Shown: positions 1-8,766, numbered from the stretch's first letter. The stretch is DNA of 64,000 nucleotides from Collinsella sp. (GCA_018368345.1 JAGZEK010000008.1:1-64000), one strand, 5' to 3'. The notes: generated from the sequence alone by a model not told the origin. Made by a program: numbers and translations.

Positions 1-11
1 ATATAGGGAGA

Positions 12-43
12 GGGCCTGACCCCATATCGTTGGGGCCAGGCCC
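12..43. terminator. GC-rich hairpin at the window start
   Basis: Arms GGGCCTGACCCC (12-23) and GGGGCCAGGCCC (32-43) pair with one mismatch around an 8-nt loop. On the + strand the stem is followed by GATTTTG, a weak T-tract, so it could terminate a + strand gene lying before the window or a transcript from the SIS gene on the other strand. Its function is inferred from the hairpin alone. Confidence 0.45.
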
Positions 44-109
44 GATTTTGCCTCTTGACAATGTCCTGCTCATATTAAAAGGAACGTCCCCAAGTGCCGC
101 CCTGGATTC

Positions 110-178
110 AGTTGCGGTGAAATAGTTCCTGAATAGAGGCTTCAAGCCCCTAAACAGGAACTATTCCACCGCAACTTA
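110..178. repeat. Palindromic repeat family A, copy 1
   Basis: A 23-bp inverted repeat: the left arm begins GTTGCGGTGAAATAGTTCCTG (111 on) and the right arm is CAGGAACTATTCCACCGCAAC (about 155-175), with a short variable loop and one stem mismatch. A second copy lies at 23290-23358. The right arm plus flank (AACAGGAACTATTCCACC and the following bases) is identical between copies while the loop differs. In both places the element sits about 30 nt past the stop codon of a minus-strand gene, here the SIS gene, in the same orientation relative to it. This suggests a transcribed 3'-UTR element or a small palindromic mobile repeat. Confidence 0.75.
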
Positions 179-211
179 TGAGGACATCGAGCTGTTAGGC
201 CGCTCTATCCC

Positions 212-1204
212 CTAGTAGTCCAGCTTCCACATGTAGCGGCGCGTCATGTAGTCCTTGTGGGTGACGGCAGAGAGCGCACGCATGTAGACGTTGTTGAGGA
301 TCGGGGCGAAGATCAGGTGGTTGAAGTACTCGCTCACGCTGTCCTTGATGTCGTTGAGGCCGAGCTCCTTGGCATCGAGCTGATAGACGCGCTCGCCACC
401 GTACTGGTTGACGAAGCGGATGCCACGCTCGTCGTTGCAGCGGCTGCGGCCGACGCTGATGAGCTGGAACAGCGAGGTGCGCTTGTCCAGAATCTCAAAG
501 GGGCCGTGGAAGAAGTCGCAGGTGTTGATGGTGCAGGAGTCGATCTGCAGCATCTCCTGCACGTTGCAGATGCTAAAGACGTAGGCGGCACCAAAGAGCG
601 GGCCCTGAGCCATGACGTTGATGCAGGGCTTGTCGGCGTTCTGCTCGGCCCACTTGGCAGCGAGCGGACGGGTGTACTCGACGGCCTTGCGGTAGATGGG
701 ATCGATCAGGTCAAAGGCGGCCATGGCGGTCTCGTACTCGGCATAGCCCTCGGTCTGCTGCGTGAGCTCCATGGCGATCATGGTCACGACGGCGGAGTTG
801 GTGCGGCCCATGCAAGACTCGTCGACGGCAAGGCTGTCGTACTGGATCTTGTAATCGCAGACCTCGGTGAGGCCGGACTCGTCAACGTAGATGGCGATGG
901 TGCTGGCGCCGTGATCCTTGGCGACCTGGGCGGCAACGATGGTCTCCTTGGTGCCGCGCATGGAGACGACGACGGCCAGGGTGTTCTCGTTGACATAGGC
1001 CGGGGTGGCATGCACGAACTCGTTGCTGGTGTAGCTGGAGCTCACGACCTGCGTGGCCTCGTGCTCCATAAAGTACTGGGCAGGATAGTTACCGCCGTTG
1101 GATCCGCCGGCGCCAATCCACACGACGCGCTTGATGCCACCCTTGTCAGCCTTGTCAGCCAAAACCTGGGAGACGACGTCCTTAACCTGTTCCTGTGTAG
1201 TCAT
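212..1204 (-). CDS. SIS-domain sugar-phosphate isomerase/deglycase, FrlB-like
   Basis: A 330-residue cytoplasmic protein with two SIS (sugar isomerase) folds. The first SIS half carries GAGGSNGGNYPAQYF near residues 31-45 and the SMRGTKETIVAA phosphosugar-binding loop; the second half holds HGPFEILDKRTSLFQLI. This layout resembles fructosamine-6-phosphate deglycases (FrlB) and the isomerase half of glucosamine synthase, but there is no glutaminase domain. The likely substrate is an amino-sugar or glycated amino acid 6-phosphate, which is inferred. The ATG at 1204 has AAAGG about 11 nt upstream. It is transcribed divergently from the GntR-type gene at 1410, and the shared 205-bp gap holds operator-like repeats, so the regulator probably controls it. 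Confidence 0.85.
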   Translation of the reverse strand: MTTQEQVKDVVSQVLADKADKGGIKRVVWIGAGGSNGGNYPAQYFMEHEATQVVSSSYTSNEFVHATPAYVNENTLAVVVSMRGTKETIVAAQVAKDHGASTIAIYVDESGLTEVCDYKIQYDSLAVDESCMGRTNSAVVTMIAMELTQQTEGYAEYETAMAAFDLIDPIYRKAVEYTRPLAAKWAEQNADKPCINVMAQGPLFGAAYVFSICNVQEMLQIDSCTINTCDFFHGPFEILDKRTSLFQLISVGRSRCNDERGIRFVNQYGGERVYQLDAKELGLNDIKDSVSEYFNHLIFAPILNNVYMRALSAVTHKDYMTRRYMWKLDY

Positions 1205-1242
1205 CGTGCATCAGCCTTTCTTCTCGTTTGATGCTGTCGACG

Positions 1243-1401
1243 GCATACAAGTTACATACATGTTTTGACGATGTCGACTAGTTGTATGCTATATTTGTCT
1301 TAGATAATTTGCTGGCGTGATTCTCGGTAATCAGTTACCAGCGGGTTTGGTGTCATGTTGGATACATGCTTGGTTCGGTAAGCATACAAGTTAGGTACAG
1401 G
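1243..1401. promoter_or_regulatory. Three operator-like sites between the SIS gene and gntR
   Basis: Three 15-mers match CAWGTTRSRTACAKG: CAAGTTACATACATG (1248-1262), CATGTTGGATACATG (1354-1368) and CAAGTTAGGTACAGG (1387-1401). The first and third are both preceded by GCATA, giving GCATACAA (1243-1250, 1382-1389), and a mirrored TTGTATGC lies at 1282-1289. Site 3 ends 8 nt before the gntR start codon and would mask its ribosome-binding site, as expected for autorepression. Site 1 lies about 40 nt from the SIS start. HutC-type GntR proteins usually bind short palindromes in such divergent gaps. The repeats are directly visible; the link to the regulator is inferred. Confidence 0.65.
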
Positions 1402-1409
1402 TTGGTCGC

Positions 1410-2132
1410 ATGAGCACTTCGCCGAAAAAGAACTTGGCCCAATATGAGTGCTTGGCTGGCACGCTGCGCGACCGCATCGCCGCCGGCACTTACGCACGCG
1501 GAGACAAGCTTCCGTCCGAGATGGAGCTTATGAACGAGTCTGGTCTGTCACGCAGCACCGTGCGCCATGCACTGAAGGTGCTGGTCGATGAGGGCCTGGT
1601 GCGCACCGAGCGCGGGCGCGGCGCCTTTGTGGCCGACACGCCCGAGGTGCACGAAAACAACCTGGTGTTTTCGAGCTATACCAAGCAGGTCGAAGGCCAG
1701 GGCATGAAGCCCACCACGCGCACGGTGGACTCGGGCTTTGCCAAGGCGGCGGGCAGTGTGGCCAAGTTCTTCGACGCCGCTGTGGGCAGCAAGCTCGTCA
1801 AGCTCGTGCGCCTACGCTATCTGGACGATGCCCCGCTGTGCCTGGAGACCACCTATCTGCCGCCGAGCTTTGGGGCGCTCATCGATCGCGATATCAACGG
1901 TTCGCTCTACGCGACGCTGCGCCAGGAGTTCCACCGCGCGCCGGCCCAGGGACACAAGACCTTTGAGGTGTGTTACGCCTCGCAAAACGAGGCGTTCCTG
2001 CTCAACGTCGAGCGCGGCCAGGCGCTAATCCTGATCACCGACTACGTCTACGACACCGACGGTCGCCCGCTCCACATCTCCAAGCGCATCCAACGAACCG
2101 ACCGCGCCAAATACACCGAACCCATCGGCTAA
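1410..2132 (+). CDS. GntR-family (HutC subfamily) transcriptional regulator
   Basis: A 240-residue DNA-binding regulator. The N-terminal winged helix (about residues 10-75) shows the GntR signature GDKLPSEMELMNESGLSRST followed by VRHALKVLVDEGLV and a wing ERGRGAFVA. The remaining 160 residues form a UTRA effector domain (LVRLRYLDDAPLCLETTYLP; VYDTDGRPLHISKR), which in HutC proteins binds a small metabolite, often a sugar phosphate. Divergent placement to the SIS gene and the repeated sites around 1243-1401 suggest local control of phosphosugar catabolism plus autoregulation. Its stop codon (TAA, 2130-2132) lies inside the first arm of a long inverted repeat. Confidence 0.9.
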   Translation: MSTSPKKNLAQYECLAGTLRDRIAAGTYARGDKLPSEMELMNESGLSRSTVRHALKVLVDEGLVRTERGRGAFVADTPEVHENNLVFSSYTKQVEGQGMKPTTRTVDSGFAKAAGSVAKFFDAAVGSKLVKLVRLRYLDDAPLCLETTYLPPSFGALIDRDINGSLYATLRQEFHRAPAQGHKTFEVCYASQNEAFLLNVERGQALILITDYVYDTDGRPLHISKRIQRTDRAKYTEPIG

Positions 2133-2321
2133 CCTACCAAAAAGGGACAGGTTTATTTTGGTCGGTTTTATCTGGGGTTTTGTTAAACCCGCAGGTCAAA
2201 TCAATCAAACGGACGCACCAACATAAAAGCCGCCGCGAAGGTATTCGTATCCTTCGCGGCGGCTTTTAACGTTTGCCCAGATAAAACCTGCCAAAATAAA
2301 CCTGTCCCTAAATGGTAGGTT
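2131..2321. repeat. Long inverted repeat joining two convergent gene ends
   Basis: Arms 2131-2176 and 2276-2321 (46 nt each) pair with about five mismatches. The core is GGGACAGGTTTATTTTGG (from 2144) and its complement, followed by GGTTTTATCTGGG after a 2-nt mismatch. The flanks AACCTACCA/TGGTAGGTT also pair. The arms include the stop codons of gntR and of the convergent acetyltransferase gene, and the loop contains an independent strong terminator (2225-2267). Convergent transcripts from either side would carry the whole structure. Confidence 0.8.
2225..2267. terminator. Bidirectional intrinsic terminator
   Basis: A perfect 17-bp stem, AAAAGCCGCCGCGAAGG (2225-2241) with CCTTCGCGGCGGCTTTT (2251-2267), closes a 9-nt loop. 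A-tract and T-tract flank it on both strands, fitting termination of both gntR (+) and the acetyltransferase gene (-). Confidence 0.9.
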
Positions 2322-2907
2322 TGGGGAGGTCGGGGAACCAGGTTGGTTTGGGTTGGCTGGGGACGCGCTCGGCCAGGACCAGCTCCATCCAGCACATGTC
2401 GTACCAGCGGCCAAACTTTTGCGCGCAGCGGTCGAAGGCACCCACCAGGCGATATCCCATATGGGCATGAAAATCCTGGCTGTTATGCGTCAGGTACTCG
2501 TCGTCCTTATCGTGCGGCACGGCGATGAGCGCGCACATGTTGGTAATGCCCATCGCGACCAGGCATTTCTTGAGTGCATCATGAAGCTTGCGACCCAGCC
2601 CGCCATGACGCACGTCGCGTGCCAGGTAGATCGACGTCTCGACCGACCAGTCATAAGCCTCGCGGCTGTTGAGCGGACTCACGTAGGCATAACCCACCGG
2701 GCGGCCATCGAGCTCCATCACCAGGTACGGATAGCGCTCAAGTGTCTTAGCGATGCGCCCAGCAAACTCCTCAACGCTCGGCACCTTGTATTCGCAGGTG
2801 ATTGCCGTCTCGAGCACGTACGGCTCGTAGATGGCAAGCAAGGCCGGCGCGTCATCGGGCGTCGCCAGACGAATCGTCGGCTCGGACATCTCGGACTTCT
2901 CGGACAT
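2308..2907 (-). CDS. GNAT-family N-acetyltransferase, phosphinothricin/methionine-sulfoximine type
   Basis: A 199-residue acetyl-CoA-dependent acetyltransferase with the architecture of the Pat/Bar/MnaT group: IRLATPDDAPALLAIYEPYV at the N-terminus, the beta-4 strand SIYLARDVRHGG and the acetyl-CoA loop RHGGLGRKLHDAL (residues 100-112), then a C-terminal half with GYRLVGAFDRCAQKFGRWYD. Such enzymes acetylate the amino group of amino-acid analogues; the substrate here is unknown. A strong GGAGGAG lies 7 nt before the ATG at 2907. An in-frame ATG six codons later (MSEPTIRL) is a weaker alternative. The stop codon lies inside the long inverted repeat shared with gntR. Confidence 0.88.
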   Translation of the reverse strand: MSEKSEMSEPTIRLATPDDAPALLAIYEPYVLETAITCEYKVPSVEEFAGRIAKTLERYPYLVMELDGRPVGYAYVSPLNSREAYDWSVETSIYLARDVRHGGLGRKLHDALKKCLVAMGITNMCALIAVPHDKDDEYLTHNSQDFHAHMGYRLVGAFDRCAQKFGRWYDMCWMELVLAERVPSQPKPTWFPDLPKPTI

Positions 2908-2930
2908 AAACCGCTCCTCCTCAGAAGTTA

Positions 2931-2967
2931 GGGCCGCCCCGCGTCAATCTCAGGCGCGGGGCGGCCC
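2931..2967 (-). terminator. GC-rich hairpin between ltaE and the acetyltransferase gene
   Basis: A perfect 13-bp stem: GGGCCGCCCCGCG (2931-2943) with CGCGGGGCGGCCC (2955-2967). It lies 18 nt past the threonine aldolase stop and just upstream of the acetyltransferase ribosome-binding site. There is no real T-tract, so it may attenuate rather than terminate. Confidence 0.6.
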
Positions 2968-2984
2968 CTCATCATCGCATCAAC

Positions 2985-4010
2985 CTACAGGACAGCCGCC
3001 AACGCGTCGATGTCCTCCTGCGTTGTGGCCCAGCTGGTACAAAAGCGCACCACGGTGTGGGTCTCGTCGTACTTTTCCCAGTACTCGATCGCCGCATGTT
3101 CGCGAATGCGCGCCATGTCCTCATTGGGCAGAATCACGAACTGCTGGTTGGTGGGCGTCTCCAAGAAGAACTGGTAGCCGCGCTCGTGTAGCACGCGACG
3201 CAGCGCCTGCGCGGTCTCAATCGCCTGGCGGCCGATCTCAAAATACAAGCCGTCGGTAAAGAGCGCCTCAAACTGCACGCCCGTCAGGCGGCCCTTGGCC
3301 AGCAGCGCGCCATGCTGTTTAATGCGCGGGATGGGATGCGCCGGGGCATGCATGCCACAGAACACCACGGCCTCGCCACAGAGTGCGCCGCACTTGGTGC
3401 CGCCGATGTAGAACACATCGCACAGCTGCGCCAGCTCGGGCAGGGTAATATCGCACTCGTCGGCCGCCAGCGCATAGGCCAGGCGGGCACCGTCCACAAA
3501 CAGCGGAATCTCGCGCTTCTGGCACACCGCGTGAATCGCCGCGAGCTCGGCCTTGGAATACAGCGTGCCGTACTCGGTCGACAGACTCACGTACACGGCA
3601 CCCGGGAACACCGTATGCTCGTAGCTCTCGTTCTCGTAAAACACCTGGATATAGTTCTCGAGGTCCTCGGCGTGCATCTTGCCCTCGTAGCCGGGGATGG
3701 TGAGTACCTTGTGGCCGCCAAACTCGATAGCGCCCGCCTCGTGGCAGGCAACGTGGCCAGTCTCGGCGGCAACGACGCCCTCGTACGGCGCGAGCAACAT
3801 GTCGATTACCGTGGCGTTGGTCTGCGTGCCCCCCACTAGCAAGAACACATCCGCATCGGGGGCCTGGCAAGCCTCACGGATGAGCTGCTTGGCATGCTCG
3901 GTATGCGCGTCGGTACCATAGCCGGGCTGCGGCTCCATGTTGGTGTCGACGAGTGCCTGCAGCACCGCCGGATGCGCGCCGTGGGAATAGTCATTGTTGA
4001 ACGCGAGCAT
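2985..4010 (-). CDS. ltaE: Low-specificity threonine aldolase / PLP-dependent beta-eliminating lyase
   Basis: A 341-residue fold-type I PLP enzyme that probably cleaves L-threonine or L-allo-threonine to glycine and acetaldehyde. It opens with FNNDYSHGAHPAVLQAL, typical of the family. The PLP pocket is visible as LLVGGTQTNATVIDMLL, HVACHEAGAIEFGGHK, LFVDGARLAYAL (the Asp that pairs with the pyridine nitrogen) and FYIGGTKCGALCGEA, whose Lys is the Schiff-base residue. The length fits the family. It stands alone, with the PAP2 phosphatase gene upstream on the same strand. A few members of this family are annotated as other aldolases or tryptophanase-like lyases, so substrate preference is inferred. 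Confidence 0.9.
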   Translation of the reverse strand: MLAFNNDYSHGAHPAVLQALVDTNMEPQPGYGTDAHTEHAKQLIREACQAPDADVFLLVGGTQTNATVIDMLLAPYEGVVAAETGHVACHEAGAIEFGGHKVLTIPGYEGKMHAEDLENYIQVFYENESYEHTVFPGAVYVSLSTEYGTLYSKAELAAIHAVCQKREIPLFVDGARLAYALAADECDITLPELAQLCDVFYIGGTKCGALCGEAVVFCGMHAPAHPIPRIKQHGALLAKGRLTGVQFEALFTDGLYFEIGRQAIETAQALRRVLHERGYQFFLETPTNQQFVILPNEDMARIREHAAIEYWEKYDETHTVVRFCTSWATTQEDIDALAAVL

Positions 4011-4055
4011 GGCAATCCTCTCTTACCGGGTCTCGGCCAGATGAATCAAACGGGG

Positions 4056-4919
4056 CTATTGTACGCCGTTGGGATAGGCAATACGCGCGGCAAGGCATTC
4101 GAGCGCCAGCACGAGCGCAAAACCGCAGCTCACATCACTCAAAAAGTGAGCGCCGATAACAATGCGGCCAAAGGCGACAAGCGCCGCCGTGGCAGCCGCC
4201 GCCCAAAAGACCATGCGTCGGCGCGACGGCTCCCGCTTAAAGGCCGCCGCGGGAAGGCCTGCGAGCATCATGCCGATCGCCGCGTGCGCGGTATGCCCGC
4301 TCGCAAACGACTTGAATCCGTCCTTGATCACGCCGGCGGCGATATAGGTCCACTTGTCGGGGTTGCCGATCACCCACCACGGCTGAAACTCGAGCCCCTG
4401 CGTCACCTCGATCACGCGCATGCGCGGGCGCGACCACAGCGGCTTAACAATGACGTTGAGGATGATGGCTTGAGCGGCCCACACGGCCAGCACCATCAAC
4501 GCCCAGCGCATAAGCTCGTCGGGCGCGGTGTCGCGCGTGAGACGATAGACGATAAAGTAAGCAGCAATCACCAGCACAAACGTCAGCACCAGCTGAACGG
4601 CAATGAGTTTGCCGCCAACCCGCAGGGACGAAACGATCTCGTAGCCAGCCAGACCAACGTTAACGAGGATGCCGAGCACGGCGAGCCATTTGCTCCCCCT
4701 GGAGTCGGGACGCACCGCTCGCACGAGCATAACGCCTGCGATGCTCGCCGTCAGCTCAAACGGCAGCTCGCCGGCAGCCTCGATAAAGCGGCCGTACATG
4801 CTGCCGATGTTGAACAGCGCGCACGAGATCTGATAATCGAAGAAGCTGCCCACGCCCAGGCAAAGGGCAAGGATAACCGCGATAATGGCGACATCTTTCT
4901 TATAGATGTATCCGAACAT
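4056..4919 (-). CDS. PAP2-family membrane phosphatase
   Basis: A 287-residue polytopic membrane protein with about seven hydrophobic segments. The three phosphatidic-acid phosphatase type 2 signatures are present in order: KPLWSRPRMR (K-x6-RP), SFASGHTAHA (PSGH-like, with the catalytic His) and GRIVIGAHFLSDV (SR-x5-H-x3-D-like). Such enzymes dephosphorylate lipid phosphates or undecaprenyl pyrophosphate outside the membrane. Signature 1 lies about two-thirds along the chain, after four N-terminal segments of unknown role. The ATG at 4919 follows GAAAGGAAAGC. It lies 57 bp downstream of mfd on the same strand and could be co-transcribed. Confidence 0.87.
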   Translation of the reverse strand: MFGYIYKKDVAIIAVILALCLGVGSFFDYQISCALFNIGSMYGRFIEAAGELPFELTASIAGVMLVRAVRPDSRGSKWLAVLGILVNVGLAGYEIVSSLRVGGKLIAVQLVLTFVLVIAAYFIVYRLTRDTAPDELMRWALMVLAVWAAQAIILNVIVKPLWSRPRMRVIEVTQGLEFQPWWVIGNPDKWTYIAAGVIKDGFKSFASGHTAHAAIGMMLAGLPAAAFKREPSRRRMVFWAAAATAALVAFGRIVIGAHFLSDVSCGFALVLALECLAARIAYPNGVQ

Positions 4920-4976
4920 GCTTTCCTTTCGATGAGGTCAGATTGCCCAAATGGGGCGTTTGCAGCGTCGACCCAA

Positions 4977-7900
4977 TTAGTCGTCGTCGCTTGCACCCAG
5001 CTGTTGCAGCAGCATGAGGGCAGCCGCCACGGGGCCGGTGCCGTCGTTGGCGTCGAGGCCGCGACCCAGGCCGCTGCCCGCACCGGCGCCCGCCTTGTAG
5101 GGCACCGACAGCTTGCGGCTCTTGGGGAAGTTCACCGCGCCGTAGCGATTCTTGAGCTCAAAGGCCACCTTCTTGGGCACGTCGACGCCCAGGAAGGTAA
5201 TGCGCCCGCCGCTAAGCGTGACGCTCTCGAGCCCTAGACGCTCGCCGCGAATGCGGATGCGCGCGCGGTTAAACAAGGTGAGGCCCGCCAACGGTAGCTC
5301 ACCATGCGCGGCCTCGGTCTCCTCCTGCACCTCGTCGATGCTCTCCAGGTCCTCTGCCGCCGCAAGCTTTCGATACACGAGCACGCGCTGGTCCACCGCC
5401 GGCATGTACTCCTCAGACAAGAAATAGTCGGCCGGCAGGTTGATACCCACGCTCGCCGCCTCCACGCCGGCATCGTCATCGCCACGTGCCTCGGCCACGG
5501 CCTGTCCCAGCATCTGCGTAAACAGGTCAAAGCCCACGCTCGACAGGTTGCCATGCTGCTCGGCACCCATAAGCGAGCCGGCGCCGCGGATCTCCAGGTC
5601 GCGCATGGCGATACGCATGCCGCTGCCCAGGTCCTGGAACTCGGAAAGTGCAGTCAGGCGCGCCGTGGCCTCCTCGGTGAGCGGCAGCTCGCCCGGGAAC
5701 ATAAAGTACGCGTAGGCCTGCGTGGCCGAGCGACCCACACGGCCCTTGAGCTGGTAGAGCTGTGCCAGACCCAGGCGCTGCGAGTCCTCGATGATGAGCG
5801 TGTTGGCGGTCGCGTTGTCGATGCCGCTCTCCACGATGGTCGTGGCGATGAGCACATCGATCTTTTTGGTCGCGAACTCGATCATCACGTCCTCGACCTC
5901 GCGCGGGCTCATCTTGCCGTGCGCCACGCCCACGCGCGCCTCGGGCGCGGCCTCGTGCACGCGTGCCACAGCGTCATCGATGGTCTTGACGCGGTTGGAC
6001 ACGTAGTACACCTGTCCGCCGCGACCCACCTCCAGGCGAATCGCCGCGCTCACCACGTCGGGGTCGTACTCCCCCACGTGCACGATCACGGGGCGGCGCC
6101 CAGTCGGCGGCGTGGTAATCAGGCTCATGTCGCGCACGCCGCTCGTGGCCATCTGCATGGTTCGCGGAATAGGCGTTGCCGAAAGCGTGAGCACGTCGAT
6201 TTGCTCGCGCAGGTTCTTGAGCTGCTCCTTGTGCTGCACACCAAAGCGCTGCTCCTCGTCGATGATCACCATGCCCAGGTTCTTGGGGTTCACGTCGGCA
6301 GAAAGCAAGCGGTGCGTGCCGATGAGCACGTCGATCGTGCCCTCGGCAAACGCCTTAAGCGCGCGCTTTTGCTGCGCCGGGGTGCGGAAGCGGCTGAGCA
6401 CTTCGACCTCGAGGCCAAACGGGGCAAAGCGCTCAAAGAACGTCTCATAGTGCTGCTGGGCCAGAATGGTCGTGGGGCAGAGCACCATGACCTGGCGGCC
6501 GGAGTCCACGCACTTAAACGCCGCGCGCAGGGCAACCTCGGTCTTGCCAAAGCCCACGTCGCCGCACAGCAGGCGGTCCATGGGCTTGGGCGCTTCCATG
6601 TCGGCCTTGATGTCGGCAATAGCCTCCAGCTGGTCGCGCGTCTCGTCGTAGGGAAAGCTCTCCTCCATCTCGATCTGCTCGGGCGTGTCGGGCGGGCAGG
6701 CGATACCGGTAATCGACGAGCGGCGTGTATACAGGTCGACCAGGTCAAACGCCAGCTTTTTGGCATTCTTGCGCGCCTTGTTGGTAGCCCGCGTCCAGTC
6801 GGCGGTGTTGAGCCTGGTCAGGCGCGGCTTGTCGCCGTCGGGGCCAACATAGCGCGTGATGCGGTCGACCTGCTCGAGCGGCACGTAGAGCTTGTCGCCG
6901 TCGGCATATTCCAGCAAAAAGTAGTCGCGCTCCTTGCCGCCCACTTCCTGGCGCGCGATCTCGCTAAAGAGCGCGATGCCGTGAGTGGCGTGCACCACGT
7001 AGTCGCCCGGCTTAAACGGAAACGTGATCTGCGTAATGTCCACCTTGCGGCGGCTGCGCGCGCGGTTGGCATCCATACGGGCGTTGAGGTCGGCGATCGA
7101 GAACACGGCCAGGTTGGCATCGGGCACCACCACGCCCTGCGGCAGGGCGGCATCGACAAAGGTCACGCGTCCGCGCGAGATAGTGGGCACGGCAGCACCG
7201 GCGGCAGCCTGGGCCGCGCCCGCCTCGAGCGAGCGGGCGTTGAGCGCGTCAGCCTTACGCTCGCGAATTGCAGCATGAGCATCCTGACGGGCAGCACGAT
7301 CGGCAGAATCTGCCGCCGCCACGCGCACGCGCTCGCCAATGACGCCGGCGTTTTCGGGCGCGGCCGTCAGCGATTCCTCAAAGGTAATGCCCTCGTCGCC
7401 AAAGGTGAGCTCCATCGACTCGCGCGCGCCGCGGTCGGGAATGGCAAACACGCAGGCATAGCGCTTGCCCACGACTTCCTGAACGCGCGTCATAAAACGG
7501 TTGTCCGAGCCTGCGATAGCAGGCTGCTCAATCTTGAGCTCGGCCGTCACCGCACCGCCGGCACGGATGAGGCTTACGTAGTTCAAGCGCTGCTGGGCAC
7601 CAAAATCGAGCTGTTGAGCGCGCACGTACAGACCATCCAGGCGGTCAATCCCTGCCTCGCCGGCACGCGCCTCGATATCCTCGTAGGCGCGCAGGCAGTC
7701 GTCGAACAGCGAGCGCGGCTCGGACAGAACCACGAGCGCCTTGCCGCTCACGTGCGCCAACGGGCTTACGGTCTGGCCGTACATCACCGGCAAAAAGCGG
7801 TCGAGCTCGGGCGTGACGATGCGCGCATCCACCATCTCGAGCAGCGCCGCCAGTTTGCTGTCATCCTGGCTGGCGCGATAGAGCGCCACATGCATGTTGT

Positions 7901-8609
7901 GGACGGCCTCGTCGGTGAGTGCCAGTTCGCGGCAGGGAAAGATTTCGATGCTGTCCTCGTTGCCGATGGTCTGCCCCGTGGAGCTCACCATGCGGCGGAT
8001 GCGGTCAATCTCGTCGCCGAAGAACTCGATGCGCACGGGTGCCTTTTCCTGTGCGGGGAACACCTCGACGGTGTCGCCGTGAACGCGAAACAAGCCGGGC
8101 GCATCGGCGGCGCCGGCATTGGTGTAGCCCATGCCCACCAAGCGCTGCGGCACCTCGTCAAAGGGAATCTCCTCGCCCACCGCAAAAGTAGTGGACTCCC
8201 AGTAGCGGCTCTCGACCGGCGGCACGCAGCGCAGCAGCGCGCGAGCCGAGGCGACCATGATGCAGTTGTCCCCGCGCACGATGCGCCCCAGAGCCTCGCA
8301 GCGCTGCGCCACCACGGCGTCGTCCGGCGCCTGCTCGCGCCACGGATAGTCCTTGCGCTCAGGAAAACGACACACGTGCGCCAGGCCCACGTAGGCGGCA
8401 AGGCTACGCGCGGCGCGATCGGCCGCATCCTCGCCGCTCACGATATAGACCGTCGGGCGCGGACGGCGCGCAAACTGGGCGGCCGCCATAAGCGTGCGGC
8501 CCGACTGCGACACAGCCAGCGTCACGTCCTCGCCAGCATCGAGCCCGGCCTCGACGGCCTGCAAGGCCTCGGCAGTGTAGAGCTGCGCGGCTATACGGTG
8601 AATGAGCAT
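4977..8609 (-). CDS. mfd: Transcription-repair coupling factor Mfd
   Basis: A 1210-residue SF2 ATPase that releases RNA polymerase stalled at DNA lesions and recruits UvrA. The order of parts is an N-terminal UvrB-like module (TLMAAAQFARRPRPTVYIV; FRVHGDTVEVFPA), the RNA-polymerase-interacting domain (KPGDYVVHATHGIALF), a helicase core with Walker A LLCGDVGFGKTEVALRAAF, DEEQ box VIIDEEQRFGV, motif III LSATPIPRT and motif VI QLKGRVGRS, then a C-terminal TRCF domain. The chosen ATG (8609, MLIHRIAAQLY) has GGAGGA 6 nt upstream; a TTG nine codons earlier lacks this. The last 40 residues are Gly/Ala-rich. A terminator of the preceding nth gene lies immediately upstream. Confidence 0.97.
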   Translation of the reverse strand: MLIHRIAAQLYTAEALQAVEAGLDAGEDVTLAVSQSGRTLMAAAQFARRPRPTVYIVSGEDAADRAARSLAAYVGLAHVCRFPERKDYPWREQAPDDAVVAQRCEALGRIVRGDNCIMVASARALLRCVPPVESRYWESTTFAVGEEIPFDEVPQRLVGMGYTNAGAADAPGLFRVHGDTVEVFPAQEKAPVRIEFFGDEIDRIRRMVSSTGQTIGNEDSIEIFPCRELALTDEAVHNMHVALYRASQDDSKLAALLEMVDARIVTPELDRFLPVMYGQTVSPLAHVSGKALVVLSEPRSLFDDCLRAYEDIEARAGEAGIDRLDGLYVRAQQLDFGAQQRLNYVSLIRAGGAVTAELKIEQPAIAGSDNRFMTRVQEVVGKRYACVFAIPDRGARESMELTFGDEGITFEESLTAAPENAGVIGERVRVAAADSADRAARQDAHAAIRERKADALNARSLEAGAAQAAAGAAVPTISRGRVTFVDAALPQGVVVPDANLAVFSIADLNARMDANRARSRRKVDITQITFPFKPGDYVVHATHGIALFSEIARQEVGGKERDYFLLEYADGDKLYVPLEQVDRITRYVGPDGDKPRLTRLNTADWTRATNKARKNAKKLAFDLVDLYTRRSSITGIACPPDTPEQIEMEESFPYDETRDQLEAIADIKADMEAPKPMDRLLCGDVGFGKTEVALRAAFKCVDSGRQVMVLCPTTILAQQHYETFFERFAPFGLEVEVLSRFRTPAQQKRALKAFAEGTIDVLIGTHRLLSADVNPKNLGMVIIDEEQRFGVQHKEQLKNLREQIDVLTLSATPIPRTMQMATSGVRDMSLITTPPTGRRPVIVHVGEYDPDVVSAAIRLEVGRGGQVYYVSNRVKTIDDAVARVHEAAPEARVGVAHGKMSPREVEDVMIEFATKKIDVLIATTIVESGIDNATANTLIIEDSQRLGLAQLYQLKGRVGRSATQAYAYFMFPGELPLTEEATARLTALSEFQDLGSGMRIAMRDLEIRGAGSLMGAEQHGNLSSVGFDLFTQMLGQAVAEARGDDDAGVEAASVGINLPADYFLSEEYMPAVDQRVLVYRKLAAAEDLESIDEVQEETEAAHGELPLAGLTLFNRARIRIRGERLGLESVTLSGGRITFLGVDVPKKVAFELKNRYGAVNFPKSRKLSVPYKAGAGAGSGLGRGLDANDGTGPVAAALMLLQQLGASDDD

Positions 8610-8639
8610 GCTGTTCCTCCGGCATTGCAACGCCAAAAG

Positions 8640-8662
8640 CCCGCCGGGGCAAGCTCGGCGGG
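8640..8662 (-). terminator. Terminator after nth
   Basis: On the minus strand CCCGCC pairs with GGCGGG around an 11-nt loop and is followed by CTTTTGGCG. It lies about 105 nt past the nth stop and 31 nt before the mfd start, separating the two transcripts. Confidence 0.7.
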
Positions 8663-8766
8663 TATGCGGCGGATTTCATTGCCTGTCATGGTAGCGCATG
8701 GAGAGGACTCCGGCTCAAGAGCAAACCCAGCCCCGCAAAAAACGCCAGACGAAGATGCGTTCCGCC

